From NCBI GenBank assembly GCA_937961295.1, contig CALGOK010000065.1:1-11205 (forward strand): a DNA stretch of 11,205 bases, in the 5' to 3' direction. A model generated the notes under the pieces. The model was not told the origin of the DNA. It saw only the letters and a program-made list of their open reading frames with translations, and did not search any database. Origin of the DNA: an uncultured Gemmatimonadota bacterium. Its GTDB lineage: Bacteria > Gemmatimonadota > Gemmatimonadetes > Gemmatimonadales > GWC2-71-9. The number at the start of each line of letters is the position of its first letter. The first letter of the stretch is position 1. A program made the translations under genes and the position numbers. This document shows positions 1-6,407 of the stretch, one piece after another.

Positions 1-320
1 ACACCGTCACCCGGCGCACCACGCTCAAGCCGCCGAGCAACCTCGACACGCCGATCCGCGCGGCGGCTCGCGCGCTGCTCGCGCCGGCCCTTGCCGAGGC
101 CCGCCGCCGCGGCCAGGCGATCCGCCTCCTCGGCGTCGCCACCACCACATTGGCGCCGAGCGATCCCGGCGACCTCTTCACCCCCGACGAGGTGCGCCGC
201 GAGACCGAGGTCACCCGCGCGGTCGACGCGGTGCGCTCGCGCTACGGCTTCGATGCGCTCCGGCCCGGGCGGCTGGTGGATCAACCGCGGAAGCCCCGGC
301 GACCTGGCGATCCCGACTGA
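1..320 (+). CDS. dinB: DNA polymerase IV (Y family), C-terminal fragment
   Basis: The last 105 codons of a gene that begins before the window, read from position 3 with a TGA stop at 318-320. The protein belongs to the little-finger (C-terminal DNA-binding) domain of error-prone translesion polymerase IV. Diagnostic stretches are TVTRRTTLKPPSN at the left edge, the strand IRLLGVATTTLAP around residues 41-53, and the closing AVDAVRSRYGFDAL followed by a basic Pro/Arg-rich tail. The catalytic palm and fingers lie outside the window, so activity cannot be judged. In the family, the enzyme extends primers past damaged template bases. The C-terminal tail shows no clear beta-clamp binding motif. 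A perfect 6-bp GC hairpin starts directly after the stop. The ImuB paralogue is a less likely alternative, because the IRLLGV pattern fits DinB better. Confidence 0.9.
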   Translation, partial: TVTRRTTLKPPSNLDTPIRAAARALLAPALAEARRRGQAIRLLGVATTTLAPSDPGDLFTPDEVRRETEVTRAVDAVRSRYGFDALRPGRLVDQPRKPRRPGDPD

Positions 321-336
321 GCGGCGGGATCGCCGC
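321..336 (+). terminator. Short GC hairpin directly after dinB stop
   Basis: GCGGCG, a GGAT loop, then CGCCGC: a perfect 6-bp stem beginning at the first base after the stop codon. No U-run follows, so it is at best a weak intrinsic terminator or a 3'-end stabiliser. In DNA this GC-rich, such a stem could also arise by chance. Confidence 0.3.
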
Positions 337-353
337 GGACTGACGGCCGCAGC

Positions 354-359
354 TATTCT
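354..359 (+). promoter_or_regulatory. Candidate -10 element (TATTCT) for queF
   Basis: TATTCT is the only AT-rich hexamer in the 67-nt gap between dinB and queF. It matches TATAAT at 4 of 6 positions and lies 28 nt before the GTG start. No convincing -35 is present at 16-18 nt, so this is a weak call. Confidence 0.25.
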
Positions 360-387
360 TCTGGCAGACCCGTTTCCGGAGCAGCAC

Positions 388-771
388 GTGGCCACCGCCG
401 AAGGACGCACCATCCCGTTCACCGGACCCGAGGCGATCGACGTCGCCGTGCTCGAGACCTTTCCGTACGAGGGTCCCGACCAGGAGATCGTGACTGAGAC
501 GGACGAGTTCTCCGCGGTCTGCCCGTTCAGCGGCCTCCCCGACCAGGCGCGACTCACGATCCGCTACGTGCCGAGCGACCGGTGCGTGGAGCTCAAGTCG
601 CTCAAGTATTACGTGATGAGCTACCGCAACGTCGGCATCTACCAGGAGCACGCCACCGCGCGGCTCGCCGAGGACCTGCAGAAGCTGCTGCGGGCCAGGA
701 CGCTGACGGTCACGACGCGCTACAATGTGCGGGGCGGGTTCCTCACCACCTGCAGCGTGACGCTGCCCTAG
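388..771 (+). CDS. queF: NADPH-dependent 7-cyano-7-deazaguanine (preQ0) reductase, type I
   Basis: Reduces the nitrile of preQ0 to the aminomethyl group of preQ1, using two NADPH, in cytosolic queuosine (tRNA wobble base) biosynthesis. The 127-residue product has the usual unimodal (type I) length and tunnelling (T-) fold pattern. The nucleophilic cysteine is Cys45 in FSAVCPFSGLPD, with the catalytic Asp52 in the same block. The family-defining QueF motif follows as ELKSLKYY (residues 68-75), which contacts the cofactor. YQEHAT (85-90) supplies the conserved Glu-His region, and the C-terminus RYNVRGGFLT is typical. The open frame extends upstream into dinB, but similarity begins only at ATAEGRTIPF, so GTG at 388 is chosen; the ribosome-binding site is weak (CGGAGCA at 377-383). 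No other queuosine gene is adjacent. Function is near certain and the start moderately so. Confidence 0.95.
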   Translation: MATAEGRTIPFTGPEAIDVAVLETFPYEGPDQEIVTETDEFSAVCPFSGLPDQARLTIRYVPSDRCVELKSLKYYVMSYRNVGIYQEHATARLAEDLQKLLRARTLTVTTRYNVRGGFLTTCSVTLP

Positions 772-866
772 GGCGCGACAGGCGAGAGCGCGAGGGGCGA
801 GCGGCGGCGAGCCGTCCAAGCCCTTCGCCCTTCGCCCTTCGCCCCTCGCCCCTCGCCCTGTCGCCC
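771..866 (+). terminator. GGGCGAR heptamer tract forming an imperfect hairpin after queF
   Basis: The tract begins at the last base of the queF stop. The right side is a tandem heptamer array: CCCTTCG three times (821-841), then CCCCTCG twice (842-855). The left side holds the complementary GGCGAG-type units. Two perfect blocks pair: 775-782 with 857-864 (GCGACAGG) and 791-801 with 845-855 (CGAGGGGCGAG). An uneven bulge separates them, and about 43 nt of loop remains. There is no U-run. It probably ends queF transcription or protects its 3' end before the tetR promoter. Similar tracts occur at 4100-4159 and 6393-6500. Confidence 0.6.
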
Positions 867-884
867 TTCCCCCAGCCCGCCGAA

Positions 885-893
885 TGCCATAAC
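885..893 (+). promoter_or_regulatory. Candidate extended -10 promoter for tetR-acyl-CoA dehydrogenase operon
   Basis: TG at 885-886, one spacer base, then CATAAC at 888-893 (4 of 6 matches to TATAAT). This fits an extended -10 promoter, which needs no strong -35, and none is visible. A start around position 900 would give a leader of about 26 nt. Confidence 0.4.
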
Positions 894-912
894 TTGCTAA
901 CCATCAAGCAAG
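893..912 (+). promoter_or_regulatory. Candidate TetR operator, CTTGCT-N8-AGCAAG
   Basis: A perfect inverted repeat of 6-bp arms (893-898 and 907-912) with an 8-bp spacer. It overlaps the end of the candidate -10 and the predicted transcription start, and lies just before the GGAG ribosome-binding site (915-918) of the TetR gene. TetR proteins usually bind palindromes of about 15-25 bp in their own promoter, so autoregulation at this site is the natural inference. The arms are short enough that chance cannot be ruled out. Confidence 0.5.
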
Positions 913-925
913 CCGGAGCCACGCC

Positions 926-1570
926 ATGGCCGACCCCCAGCGCAGCCGCGATCCCGAGCGGTCCCGGGCCGCGATCCTCGATGCCGCCGAGTCCCTCTTT
1001 GCCACTCAGGGGTACCGCGACACGTCGCTCGCCGATGTCGGTGCACGGGCGCGCGTCTCGCGCGGCACGCCGGGGTACTTCTTCGGCTCCAAGGAAGGGC
1101 TCCACCGCGCCGTGCTGGCGCGCTGCTTCGCCGACGCGCTCGATGCGGTGCGGAGCGGTCGGCTCCGCGCCGAGCGCAGCGGCAAGCCCGCCGAGGAGAT
1201 CCTCGCCGGCGCGGTGTCCGACTACGTCGACTTCGTCACGGCGCACCCCCACTTCATCCGGCTCCTCCATCGCGACGCGCTCGGCGACGGTCCCGGCGAT
1301 CGCTCCACCACCGACGGCATGGCCGTCGGCGCGGAGGCGGTGGCCGCGCTGGCGCAGGAGCTGGGATACCCCGACAGCGACGCCCCGGCGGTGCGCCACC
1401 TGGTGCTCTCCTTGATCGCGCTGACCTGGTTCCCCGAGCTCCACCGGACCAGGCTGGTGCCGTCAGTCGGCCTCGATCCGGATGCCGCCGACTTCGTCGC
1501 CGAACGCAAGCGCCACATCACCGCCCTGCTCACCGGAGCGCTGCCCGCCACGGCCGGGAGGATCCCATGA
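926..1570 (+). CDS. TetR/AcrR-family transcriptional regulator
   Basis: A 214-residue protein of normal TetR length, probably a dimeric ligand-responsive repressor. The N-terminal DNA-binding domain occupies about residues 11-60: RAAILDAAESLFATQGY (helix 1), the helix-turn-helix around LADVGARARVSRGTPGYFF, then GSKEGLHRAV leading into helix 4. Pro-Gly replaces the usual Leu-Tyr in the recognition helix (GTPGYFF rather than GTLYHYF). Residues from about 65 form the variable ligand-binding and dimerisation region, from which the ligand cannot be read. The ATG at 926 follows GGAG at 915-918. The stop overlaps the next gene's start (ATGA, 1567-1570), so regulator and acyl-CoA dehydrogenase are translationally coupled. 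By that context it probably senses an acyl-CoA or fatty acid and controls this operon; this is inferred, not seen. Confidence 0.95.
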   Translation: MADPQRSRDPERSRAAILDAAESLFATQGYRDTSLADVGARARVSRGTPGYFFGSKEGLHRAVLARCFADALDAVRSGRLRAERSGKPAEEILAGAVSDYVDFVTAHPHFIRLLHRDALGDGPGDRSTTDGMAVGAEAVAALAQELGYPDSDAPAVRHLVLSLIALTWFPELHRTRLVPSVGLDPDAADFVAERKRHITALLTGALPATAGRIP

Positions 1571-3390
1571 CCGACATGATGACCCGGTCGGCGCCCGCGC
1601 CCACCGAGGAAGAGGCGCGCGCCGTCGCCGAGGCGGCGCGCGAGACGGAGTGGACCGCACCGTCGTTCGTGCGCGAGCTGTTCGAGGGACGGCTGCGCCT
1701 CGACCGGATCGATCCCTTCCCCGCCCCGAGTGTTGAGGAGCTCGCGCGCGCCGCGCCGTTCCTCGACCGGCTCCGCCGGTTCATGCAGGAGCGGGTCGAC
1801 AGCGACGCGATCGACCGAACCGGCAAGATCCCGGACGGGGTGATCCAGGGGCTGCGCGACATCGGCGCGTTCGGCATCAAGATCCCCGAGGAGTACGGCG
1901 GGCTCGGGCTCAGCCAGCTGATGTACACCCGCGCCATCGGGATGGTGACCTCGCAGGATGGCTCGCTCACCGCGCTGCTCTCGGCGTCGCAGTCGATCGG
2001 CGTGGCGGTGCCGCTGCTGCTCTTCGGCACCGAGCAGCAGAAGCGTCGCTACCTGCCGCGGGTGGCGGCCGGTGCCATCAGCGCCTTCGCGCTCACCGAG
2101 ACCGGCGTGGGCTCCGATCCCGCGGGATTGGCCACCACCGCCGTGGCGAGCGACGACGGCACCCACTGGACCCTGAACGGCGAGAAGCTCTGGTGCACCA
2201 ACGGCCCGGTCGCCGAGGTGATGGTGGTGATGGCGCGGACCGGGAAGCGGATCACCGCGTTCATCGTCGAGACTGACTGGCCCGGCGTGGAGGTGGTGCA
2301 CCGGCTCGAGTTCATGGGCCTCAACGCCATCGAGAACGGCGTGATGCGCTTCACCAACGTCCGCGTCCCGGCGGCCAACGTGCTCTGGGGCGAGGGGAAG
2401 GGCCTCAAGCTCGCCCTCACCACCCTCAACACCGGGCGCCTCACGCTCCCGGCGTCGGCGGCCGCCGGCTGCAAGCGCGCGGTCCAGATCGCGCGCACCT
2501 GGGCGGCCGAACGCGTCCAGTGGGGGAAGCCGATCGGCCGCCACGACGCCGTGGCCCAGATGCTCGGCCGGATGGCCGCCGACACCTTCGCGATGGAATC
2601 GGTGAGCGAGCTGGCCTCGCTGCTCGCCGATCGCGGCGACACCGACATCCGGCTCGAGGCGGCGCTCGCCAAGCTCTGGAACACCGAGATGGCCGACCGG
2701 ATCGTCGACGATTGCCTGCAGATTCGCGGCGGCCGCGGCTTCGAGACCGCCGATTCGCTGCGGCGGCGCGGCGAGCGACCCGATCCGGTGGAGCGAATGT
2801 ACCGCGATGCCCGCATCAACAGGATCTTCGAGGGATCGAGCGAGATCATGCGGCTGTTCATCGCGCGCGAGGCGGTGGACACCCACCTCGACGTGGCCGG
2901 CGACCTCATCAACCCCAAGTCATCGGCCGGTGCCAAGGCGAAGGCTCTTCTCCGCTCGGCGCTGTTCTACGCGCGCTGGTATCCGCCGCTCTGGCTGCCG
3001 TTCGGGGCCTTTGGCTTCGGCCGCCACGGTCGCAACGCGCGCCACTTGCGCTTCGTCGAGCGTCGCTCGCGCAAGCTCGCGCGCACGCTGTTCCACGCGA
3101 TGCTCCGCTTCGGTCCCAAACTGGAGAAGCGCCAGGCGGTGCTCTTCCGGCTGGTGGACATCGGTGCGGAGCTCTTCGCCATGAGTGCGGCGGTGAGCCG
3201 CGCCACGGCGATGGCGCGCGATGGCCAGGAGAATGCGCCCGAGCTGGCCGACCTCTTCTGCCGCCACGCCCGGCGCCGGGTCGACCAGTTGTTCCGCGAG
3301 GTGTTCGGCCCCGACGATGTCGCCACGTGGAAGACGGCGCAGAAGGTGGTCGAGGGCGAGTTTGCATGGCTGGAAGACGGAATGACCTGA
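1567..3390 (+). CDS. Acyl-CoA dehydrogenase, long VLCAD/ACAD9-like form
   Basis: A FAD-dependent enzyme that introduces the trans-2 double bond in the first step of fatty-acid beta-oxidation and passes electrons to ETF. The 607 residues exceed the usual 380 or so of short/medium-chain enzymes and match VLCAD-type proteins with a C-terminal extension. The N-terminal and beta domains include IPEEYGGLGL (about 108-117) and the signature ALTETGVGSDPAG (about 175-187). The C-terminal helical domain has QIRGGRGFETADS and then RINRIFEGSSEIMRLF, where Glu422 is the expected catalytic base. The last 170 or so residues are basic and partly hydrophobic, with the stretch FYARWYPPLWLPFGAFGF; in VLCAD the equivalent region aids membrane association. 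An insertion (SLRRRGERPD) lies between the second signature and the active-site loop, as in other bacterial homologues. Chain-length preference cannot be read from sequence. Confidence 0.95.
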   Translation: MTDMMTRSAPAPTEEEARAVAEAARETEWTAPSFVRELFEGRLRLDRIDPFPAPSVEELARAAPFLDRLRRFMQERVDSDAIDRTGKIPDGVIQGLRDIGAFGIKIPEEYGGLGLSQLMYTRAIGMVTSQDGSLTALLSASQSIGVAVPLLLFGTEQQKRRYLPRVAAGAISAFALTETGVGSDPAGLATTAVASDDGTHWTLNGEKLWCTNGPVAEVMVVMARTGKRITAFIVETDWPGVEVVHRLEFMGLNAIENGVMRFTNVRVPAANVLWGEGKGLKLALTTLNTGRLTLPASAAAGCKRAVQIARTWAAERVQWGKPIGRHDAVAQMLGRMAADTFAMESVSELASLLADRGDTDIRLEAALAKLWNTEMADRIVDDCLQIRGGRGFETADSLRRRGERPDPVERMYRDARINRIFEGSSEIMRLFIAREAVDTHLDVAGDLINPKSSAGAKAKALLRSALFYARWYPPLWLPFGAFGFGRHGRNARHLRFVERRSRKLARTLFHAMLRFGPKLEKRQAVLFRLVDIGAELFAMSAAVSRATAMARDGQENAPELADLFCRHARRRVDQLFREVFGPDDVATWKTAQKVVEGEFAWLEDGMT

Positions 3391-3406
3391 TCGGAGATCA
3401 GCGGGA

Positions 3407-3459
3407 CTGTCACCCCGAGCGCAGCGAGGGGGCGGAGCCAGCCGAACGGTTCCGCCCCC
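3407..3459 (+). repeat. Interspersed CACCCCGAG-type repeat with terminator-like hairpin
   Basis: Starts 16 nt after the dehydrogenase stop. Bases 3407-3437 are a 31-nt element whose exact reverse complement occurs at 8894-8924 in this window, so it is a dispersed repeat. Its end takes part in a stem, 3428-3439 with 3448-3459: nine perfect GC pairs (GGGGGCGGA), a G-T wobble and two more pairs around an 8-nt loop. It probably acts as the 3' terminator or stabiliser of the tetR-dehydrogenase transcript. Confidence 0.7.
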
Positions 3460-3492
3460 ATTGCCCCCCGTCCCCCGTCCCCCGCCTCCCCA
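3460..3492 (+). repeat. C-rich CCCCCGT heptamer tract
   Basis: Low-complexity C-rich sequence with a CCCCCGT period of seven, downstream of the dehydrogenase hairpin. Its period matches the TCACCCG and CCCTTCG tracts elsewhere in the window, but no complementary arm lies nearby, so it forms no hairpin alone. Confidence 0.5.
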
Positions 3493-3493
3493 A

Positions 3494-3516
3494 CCCCTTG
3501 ACAGGGGGTGTATCGT
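3494..3516 (+). promoter_or_regulatory. Candidate promoter/operator region with TTGACA
   Basis: A perfect TTGACA lies at 3498-3503, inside the small palindrome CCCCT-TGAC-AGGGG (3494-3507), with TGTATCGT at 3509-3516. The TTGACA to TATCGT spacing is only 7 nt, too short for a standard sigma-70 promoter, and nothing resembling a -10 occurs at 16-18 nt. TATCGT may act as the -10 alone, with the palindrome as a regulator site. This is weakly supported. Confidence 0.25.
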
Positions 3517-3531
3517 GTCTGCCCCCCAATC

Positions 3532-3536
3532 AGGAG
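3532..3536 (+). promoter_or_regulatory. Ribosome-binding site AGGAG
   Basis: AGGAG with an 8-nt gap to ATG 3545. It fixes that start and argues against the longer upstream reading of the same frame, which begins in C-rich repeat sequence. Confidence 0.75.
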
Positions 3537-3544
3537 TTTCAGTG

Positions 3545-4084
3545 ATGCAGGGTCTGGTGTTCATCGCCACGTCGATGGACGGATTCATCGCCCGCGAGGA
3601 CGGCGGCATCGACTGGCTGTCGAGCGGCCATGGGCCGTCCGACGGCGGCGACTACGGCTATGCGGAGTTCTTCGCCAGTGTCGATGCCATGGTGCTCGGA
3701 CGCGGTACCTACGAGACGGTCCTCGGCTTCGACGGCTGGCCGTACAAGGACAAGCCGGTGGCGGTGCTCTCGAGCAAGCCGGTGGACATCCCGGAGGCGC
3801 TCCGCGGCACGGTGTTCCAGCTCGGCGGCGAACCCGCGGAGGTGGCGGCCGAGTTGGAGCGCCGCGGTCACGAGCGGGTGTACGTCGACGGCGGTGTGAC
3901 GATCCAGCGCTTCCTGCGCGCTGGCCTGGTGCAGCGGATGACGATCACCCGGATCCCGGTGCTGCTCGGCCGCGGACTGCCGCTCTTCGGCGACACCGAC
4001 GGCGACGTGCTGCTGCGCCACGTGGCGACGCGCGCGTTCAGCAACGGGCTGGTGCAGAGCACCTACGAAGTCGGGCGGGACTGA
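3545..4084 (+). CDS. Dihydrofolate-reductase-family protein (RibD C-terminal domain)
   Basis: A 179-residue single-domain protein of the RibD-C/DHFR-like fold, a group of NAD(P)H-dependent reductases that includes YyaP- and YwjB-type proteins. The pattern is typical throughout: FIATSMDGFIAREDGGIDWL at the N-terminus (substrate/cofactor pocket), DAMVLGRGTYETVLGFDGWPY near residues 49-69 (LGRxTYE, the family hallmark), VAVLSSKP, then YVDGGVTIQRFLRAGLVQRM and PVLLGRGLPLF near the C-terminus. The deaminase half of RibD is absent, and no riboflavin gene adjoins. Family members are usually annotated only as dihydrofolate reductase family; the substrate is unknown and a folate role should not be assumed. 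The gene stands alone, converging with the transporter across a 76-nt hairpin-containing gap. Confidence 0.9.
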   Translation: MQGLVFIATSMDGFIAREDGGIDWLSSGHGPSDGGDYGYAEFFASVDAMVLGRGTYETVLGFDGWPYKDKPVAVLSSKPVDIPEALRGTVFQLGGEPAEVAAELERRGHERVYVDGGVTIQRFLRAGLVQRMTITRIPVLLGRGLPLFGDTDGDVLLRHVATRAFSNGLVQSTYEVGRD

Positions 4085-4099
4085 CCGCGACGTGCGAGG

Positions 4100-4159
4100 G
4101 GCGAGGGCCGAAAGGCGAGTGGCGAAACCGAATGCGCTCCTCGCCCTTCGCCTGTCGCC
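4100..4159. terminator. Bidirectional hairpin of GGCGAR heptamers between converging genes
   Basis: Imperfect inverted repeat, 4100-4123 against 4136-4159, pairing at about 18 of 24 positions around a 12-nt loop. The arms consist of GGCGAG/GGCGAA-like units, related to the tracts at 771-866 and 6393-6500. It fills the 76-nt gap between the stops at 4082-4084 (+) and 4161-4163 (-), so it can serve both transcripts. There is no U-run. Confidence 0.6.
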
Positions 4160-4160
4160 G

Positions 4161-5354
4161 TCAGTCTTTCAGGACCACCGCCGCCACCATGGTGCCCGTC
4201 ACGTTGGTGGTGGTGCGGAACATGTCGGGGATCGTGTCGACGCCGAGCAGGATGCCGATTCCCTCGACGGGGAGCCCCACCGCCAGCAGCACCGGCGCCA
4301 TGATGAGGATCGAGCCGCCGGGAATCCCGGGCACGCTGAAGGTGAGCAGCACGCTGGTGAGCCCGATGGCCAGGTACTGCGTCGGGTCGAGGTCCACGCC
4401 GTAGAGCCGGGCGATGAACAGGACCCCCACCGGCAGCGCCACTGCGCCACCCAGCCGGTACAGCGATGCCGAGAACGGCAGGAAGAAGCCGGTCATCCGC
4501 TCCGAGAGCCCGAGCTTGCCCGCGCCGTCGATCAGCGCCGGGAGCGCAGCGAGCGACGAACGTGCCGACACGGCGATCCCCTGGGCCGGGGCGAGCGCGC
4601 GCGCCAGGTCGCCGATCGGGATCCCGCGCAGCAGCGCCAGCGGATAGAGCGCGAGGATCACCAGCAGCGAGATCGCCGCGGTGACGATCACGTAGGCCGC
4701 GACCGCGCCGAGCGCGGTGGTGCCGAGCCGGAGCGCCAGCGGCACCGCGAGGGCAAAGACGCCGATGGGCGCCAGCGCCAGGATCCCGCGCACCACCACG
4801 ATCGTCACCGATCCGATCGCCTCCGCGCCGTGCTCGAGCCGCTGGCGCGTCTCCTCCGGCAGCCGGGTCGCCGCGGCCCCGAACATCAGCGTCGCCACGA
4901 TGATCGGCAGCATCGCCCCCTCCGCCGCCGCGGCGATCAGGTTGCGCGGCATCAATCCCACCAGCCAGTCCGTGAATGACGGGATGACCGCCGCTGGCGC
5001 GCTGCTCCCCTCGCGGAGCGCCGCCGCGGTGGCCGGATCGATGTGGATCATCCCGAACACCGGCGGGGCCACCACCAGCGTTGCGGCCGCCACCAGCATC
5101 AGCGTGACCACGAAGAATGCGATTCCCCGGACGCCGAGCGTGCCGAGTCCCTGGCCGCCCTGGGAGACGCCGGGGAAGAGCAGCGTGATCACCAGCGGCA
5201 GCACCACCATCTGGAGTGCACGGGTCCAGAGCGTGCCGATCGGCTCGATCCACGCGGCCACCGATTGCCACGAAGGTGGCAGGAAGGAGGCGGGCGCGAT
5301 GCCGAACGCCAGCCCGGCAACGAGACCGATGAGGACGCGAGTGGTCAGGGACAT
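4161..5354 (-). CDS. Divergent DAACS-family (dicarboxylate/amino acid:cation symporter) transporter
   Basis: A 397-residue inner-membrane transporter with the GltPh/GltP-family layout: about eight hydrophobic segments plus re-entrant hairpins. Family landmarks are VLPLVITLLFPGV (51-63), PRNLIAAAAEGAMLPIIVATLMFG (136-159), the HP1 loop SARSSLAALP (263-272), TM7 with FFLPFSASLYRLGGA (290-304), HP2 with SVPGIPGGS (340-348), and TM8 with GVDTIPDMFRTTTNVTGT (371-388). The TM8 Asp377, Arg380, Thr381 and Asn384, equivalent to the substrate-binding residues of GltPh, are kept. The TM7 NMDGT motif is replaced by YRLGG (299-303), and the TM8 sodium aspartate (GltPh Asp405) is Thr388. Sodium coupling and substrate are therefore uncertain. 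The start at 5354 (MSLTTRVLIG) is preferred over a 25-residue upstream extension that reads through the GC palindrome. No clear ribosome-binding site is seen. Confidence 0.88.
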   Translation of the reverse strand: MSLTTRVLIGLVAGLAFGIAPASFLPPSWQSVAAWIEPIGTLWTRALQMVVLPLVITLLFPGVSQGGQGLGTLGVRGIAFFVVTLMLVAAATLVVAPPVFGMIHIDPATAAALREGSSAPAAVIPSFTDWLVGLMPRNLIAAAAEGAMLPIIVATLMFGAAATRLPEETRQRLEHGAEAIGSVTIVVVRGILALAPIGVFALAVPLALRLGTTALGAVAAYVIVTAAISLLVILALYPLALLRGIPIGDLARALAPAQGIAVSARSSLAALPALIDGAGKLGLSERMTGFFLPFSASLYRLGGAVALPVGVLFIARLYGVDLDPTQYLAIGLTSVLLTFSVPGIPGGSILIMAPVLLAVGLPVEGIGILLGVDTIPDMFRTTTNVTGTMVAAVVLKD

Positions 5355-5382
5355 GGGACTCGTCGGGTGAGGGAGGACCGCT

Positions 5383-5404
5383 GCCGCGCCGCGTGCGGCG
5401 CGGC
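5383..5404. repeat. GC palindrome in the leader of the DAACS gene
   Basis: Perfect inverted repeat GCCGCGCCGC / GCGGCGCGGC (10-bp arms, 2-nt centre), 29 nt upstream of the transporter start. Its 18-nt core (5385-5402) recurs with one centre-base difference at 8799-8816, which suggests a dispersed repeat rather than a gene-specific operator. As RNA in the transporter leader it could fold into a very stable hairpin. Confidence 0.6.
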
Positions 5405-5468
5405 CGATCGTTGCGACTCGCGGCACCAACTACTAGTGCATTCCGGCGCTCTCCGCCATCCTACAGCC

Positions 5469-6407
5469 GTGCCCACTCGCTTGTCTCTTCTCTCCCTCTC
5501 TTTGCTGTTGGGGTCATGCACCGACGCCCCGGCACCGCCGCCGCTCGAGTCGATCGATCCCATCGACCACGCCATGGAGGTGGTGCGCTGGACGGCGTGG
5601 CGCGACTCGATGGTGGCCGGTCCGATCGGCCCGCTGGCGCAGACGGCGCTCTGTCGAGTCGAGCAGAGCCGCCTGCCGGTTGCGGTCGGTGCCGGTGCGA
5701 TCCACGGCTGCCTGATCCCCGGTCCCAGGGCAGCGGAGCTGACGGGTGTCCTGGCGGCCCGCGGCGACACGCTGGTGTTCGAGCCCAGCGGCGGCGCGTT
5801 CTGGGTCGGCGTGAAGGCGATGCGCGATGCCGGGGCGCTCGCGCTCCGCGATCAGCCGGGGGTCGATGGTGCCTCCGCCTGGGTCGGTCCGCTCCGGCTC
5901 ACCGGCCGGTGGGCCGACGGGGCGGTCACGGTATGGGTGATCGACACGCTGGCGGAGGCGCGTGCGTCGTTCCAGGGCATCGCGCGGTGGGAGATCGATC
6001 CGGCGTGGCGGTTCCCGGCCACGTTCACGCCGAGCAGCAACGAGTGGCGCCGGGTGGAGACGGTGCGCGGCTTCGAGCTGCCGCGCGAGGTGGCGGGTCG
6101 GCTGACCGTCACGATCGCCGGGGAGGAGCGCGAGCTGGTGGCCTACACCAAGGGCCGCGGCGCGATCGACATGCTGGTGGTGTTCAAGGATGCCACCAGC
6201 GGCGACGGCTCCTACCCCGCCGGTCGTTTCCTCGACGTGCCGCTCCCCGACTCCCTCGGCCGCACGGTGCTCGACTTCAACCGCGCCCGCAATCCCGACT
6301 GCGCGTTCACCGAGTCGAGCCCGTGCCCGCTGCCGCCGCCGGAGAACCGGTTCGGCGTCCGGATCGAGGCGGGGGAGCGGAACTACGAGGTAAAGGGTGA
6401 AGGGTGA
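5469..6407 (+). CDS. DUF1684 lipoprotein
   Basis: A 312-residue predicted lipoprotein. The N-terminus MPTRLSLLSLSLLLGSC is a short lipoprotein signal: a basic residue, a Leu/Ser hydrophobic core, and a lipobox LGSC with lipidation at Cys17. The remainder matches DUF1684: WEIDPAWRFPATFTP in the middle, and the C-terminal hallmark GRTVLDFNRARNPDCAFTES, then SPCPLPPPENRFGVRIEAGE with its paired cysteines. The N-terminal part is more diverged than usual and carries two more cysteines. The molecular function of DUF1684 is unknown; the protein is presumably anchored on the periplasmic face of a membrane. The GTG start at 5469 gives the tidiest signal peptide; an in-frame GTG at 5436 would add 11 residues, and neither has a ribosome-binding site. 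The last residues (VKGEG) and the stop come from the heptamer repeat tract that follows. Confidence 0.85.
   Translation: MPTRLSLLSLSLLLGSCTDAPAPPPLESIDPIDHAMEVVRWTAWRDSMVAGPIGPLAQTALCRVEQSRLPVAVGAGAIHGCLIPGPRAAELTGVLAARGDTLVFEPSGGAFWVGVKAMRDAGALALRDQPGVDGASAWVGPLRLTGRWADGAVTVWVIDTLAEARASFQGIARWEIDPAWRFPATFTPSSNEWRRVETVRGFELPREVAGRLTVTIAGEERELVAYTKGRGAIDMLVVFKDATSGDGSYPAGRFLDVPLPDSLGRTVLDFNRARNPDCAFTESSPCPLPPPENRFGVRIEAGERNYEVKGEG

Noticed and set aside
91..387. Upstream extension of the queF frame overlapping dinB
   Set aside because: Overlaps the certain dinB frame and shows no QueF similarity before residue ATAEGRT.
1222..2886. 554-residue open frame on the minus strand opposite the TetR and acyl-CoA dehydrogenase genes
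   Set aside because: Antisense shadow of two clear genes in GC-rich DNA; its translation is low-complexity Arg/Gly/His/Ala sequence with no recognisable domain.
3407..3459. Classic Rho-independent terminator
   Set aside because: The stem is good but no T-run follows; it is described as a repeat hairpin instead. The same holds for the other stems in the window.
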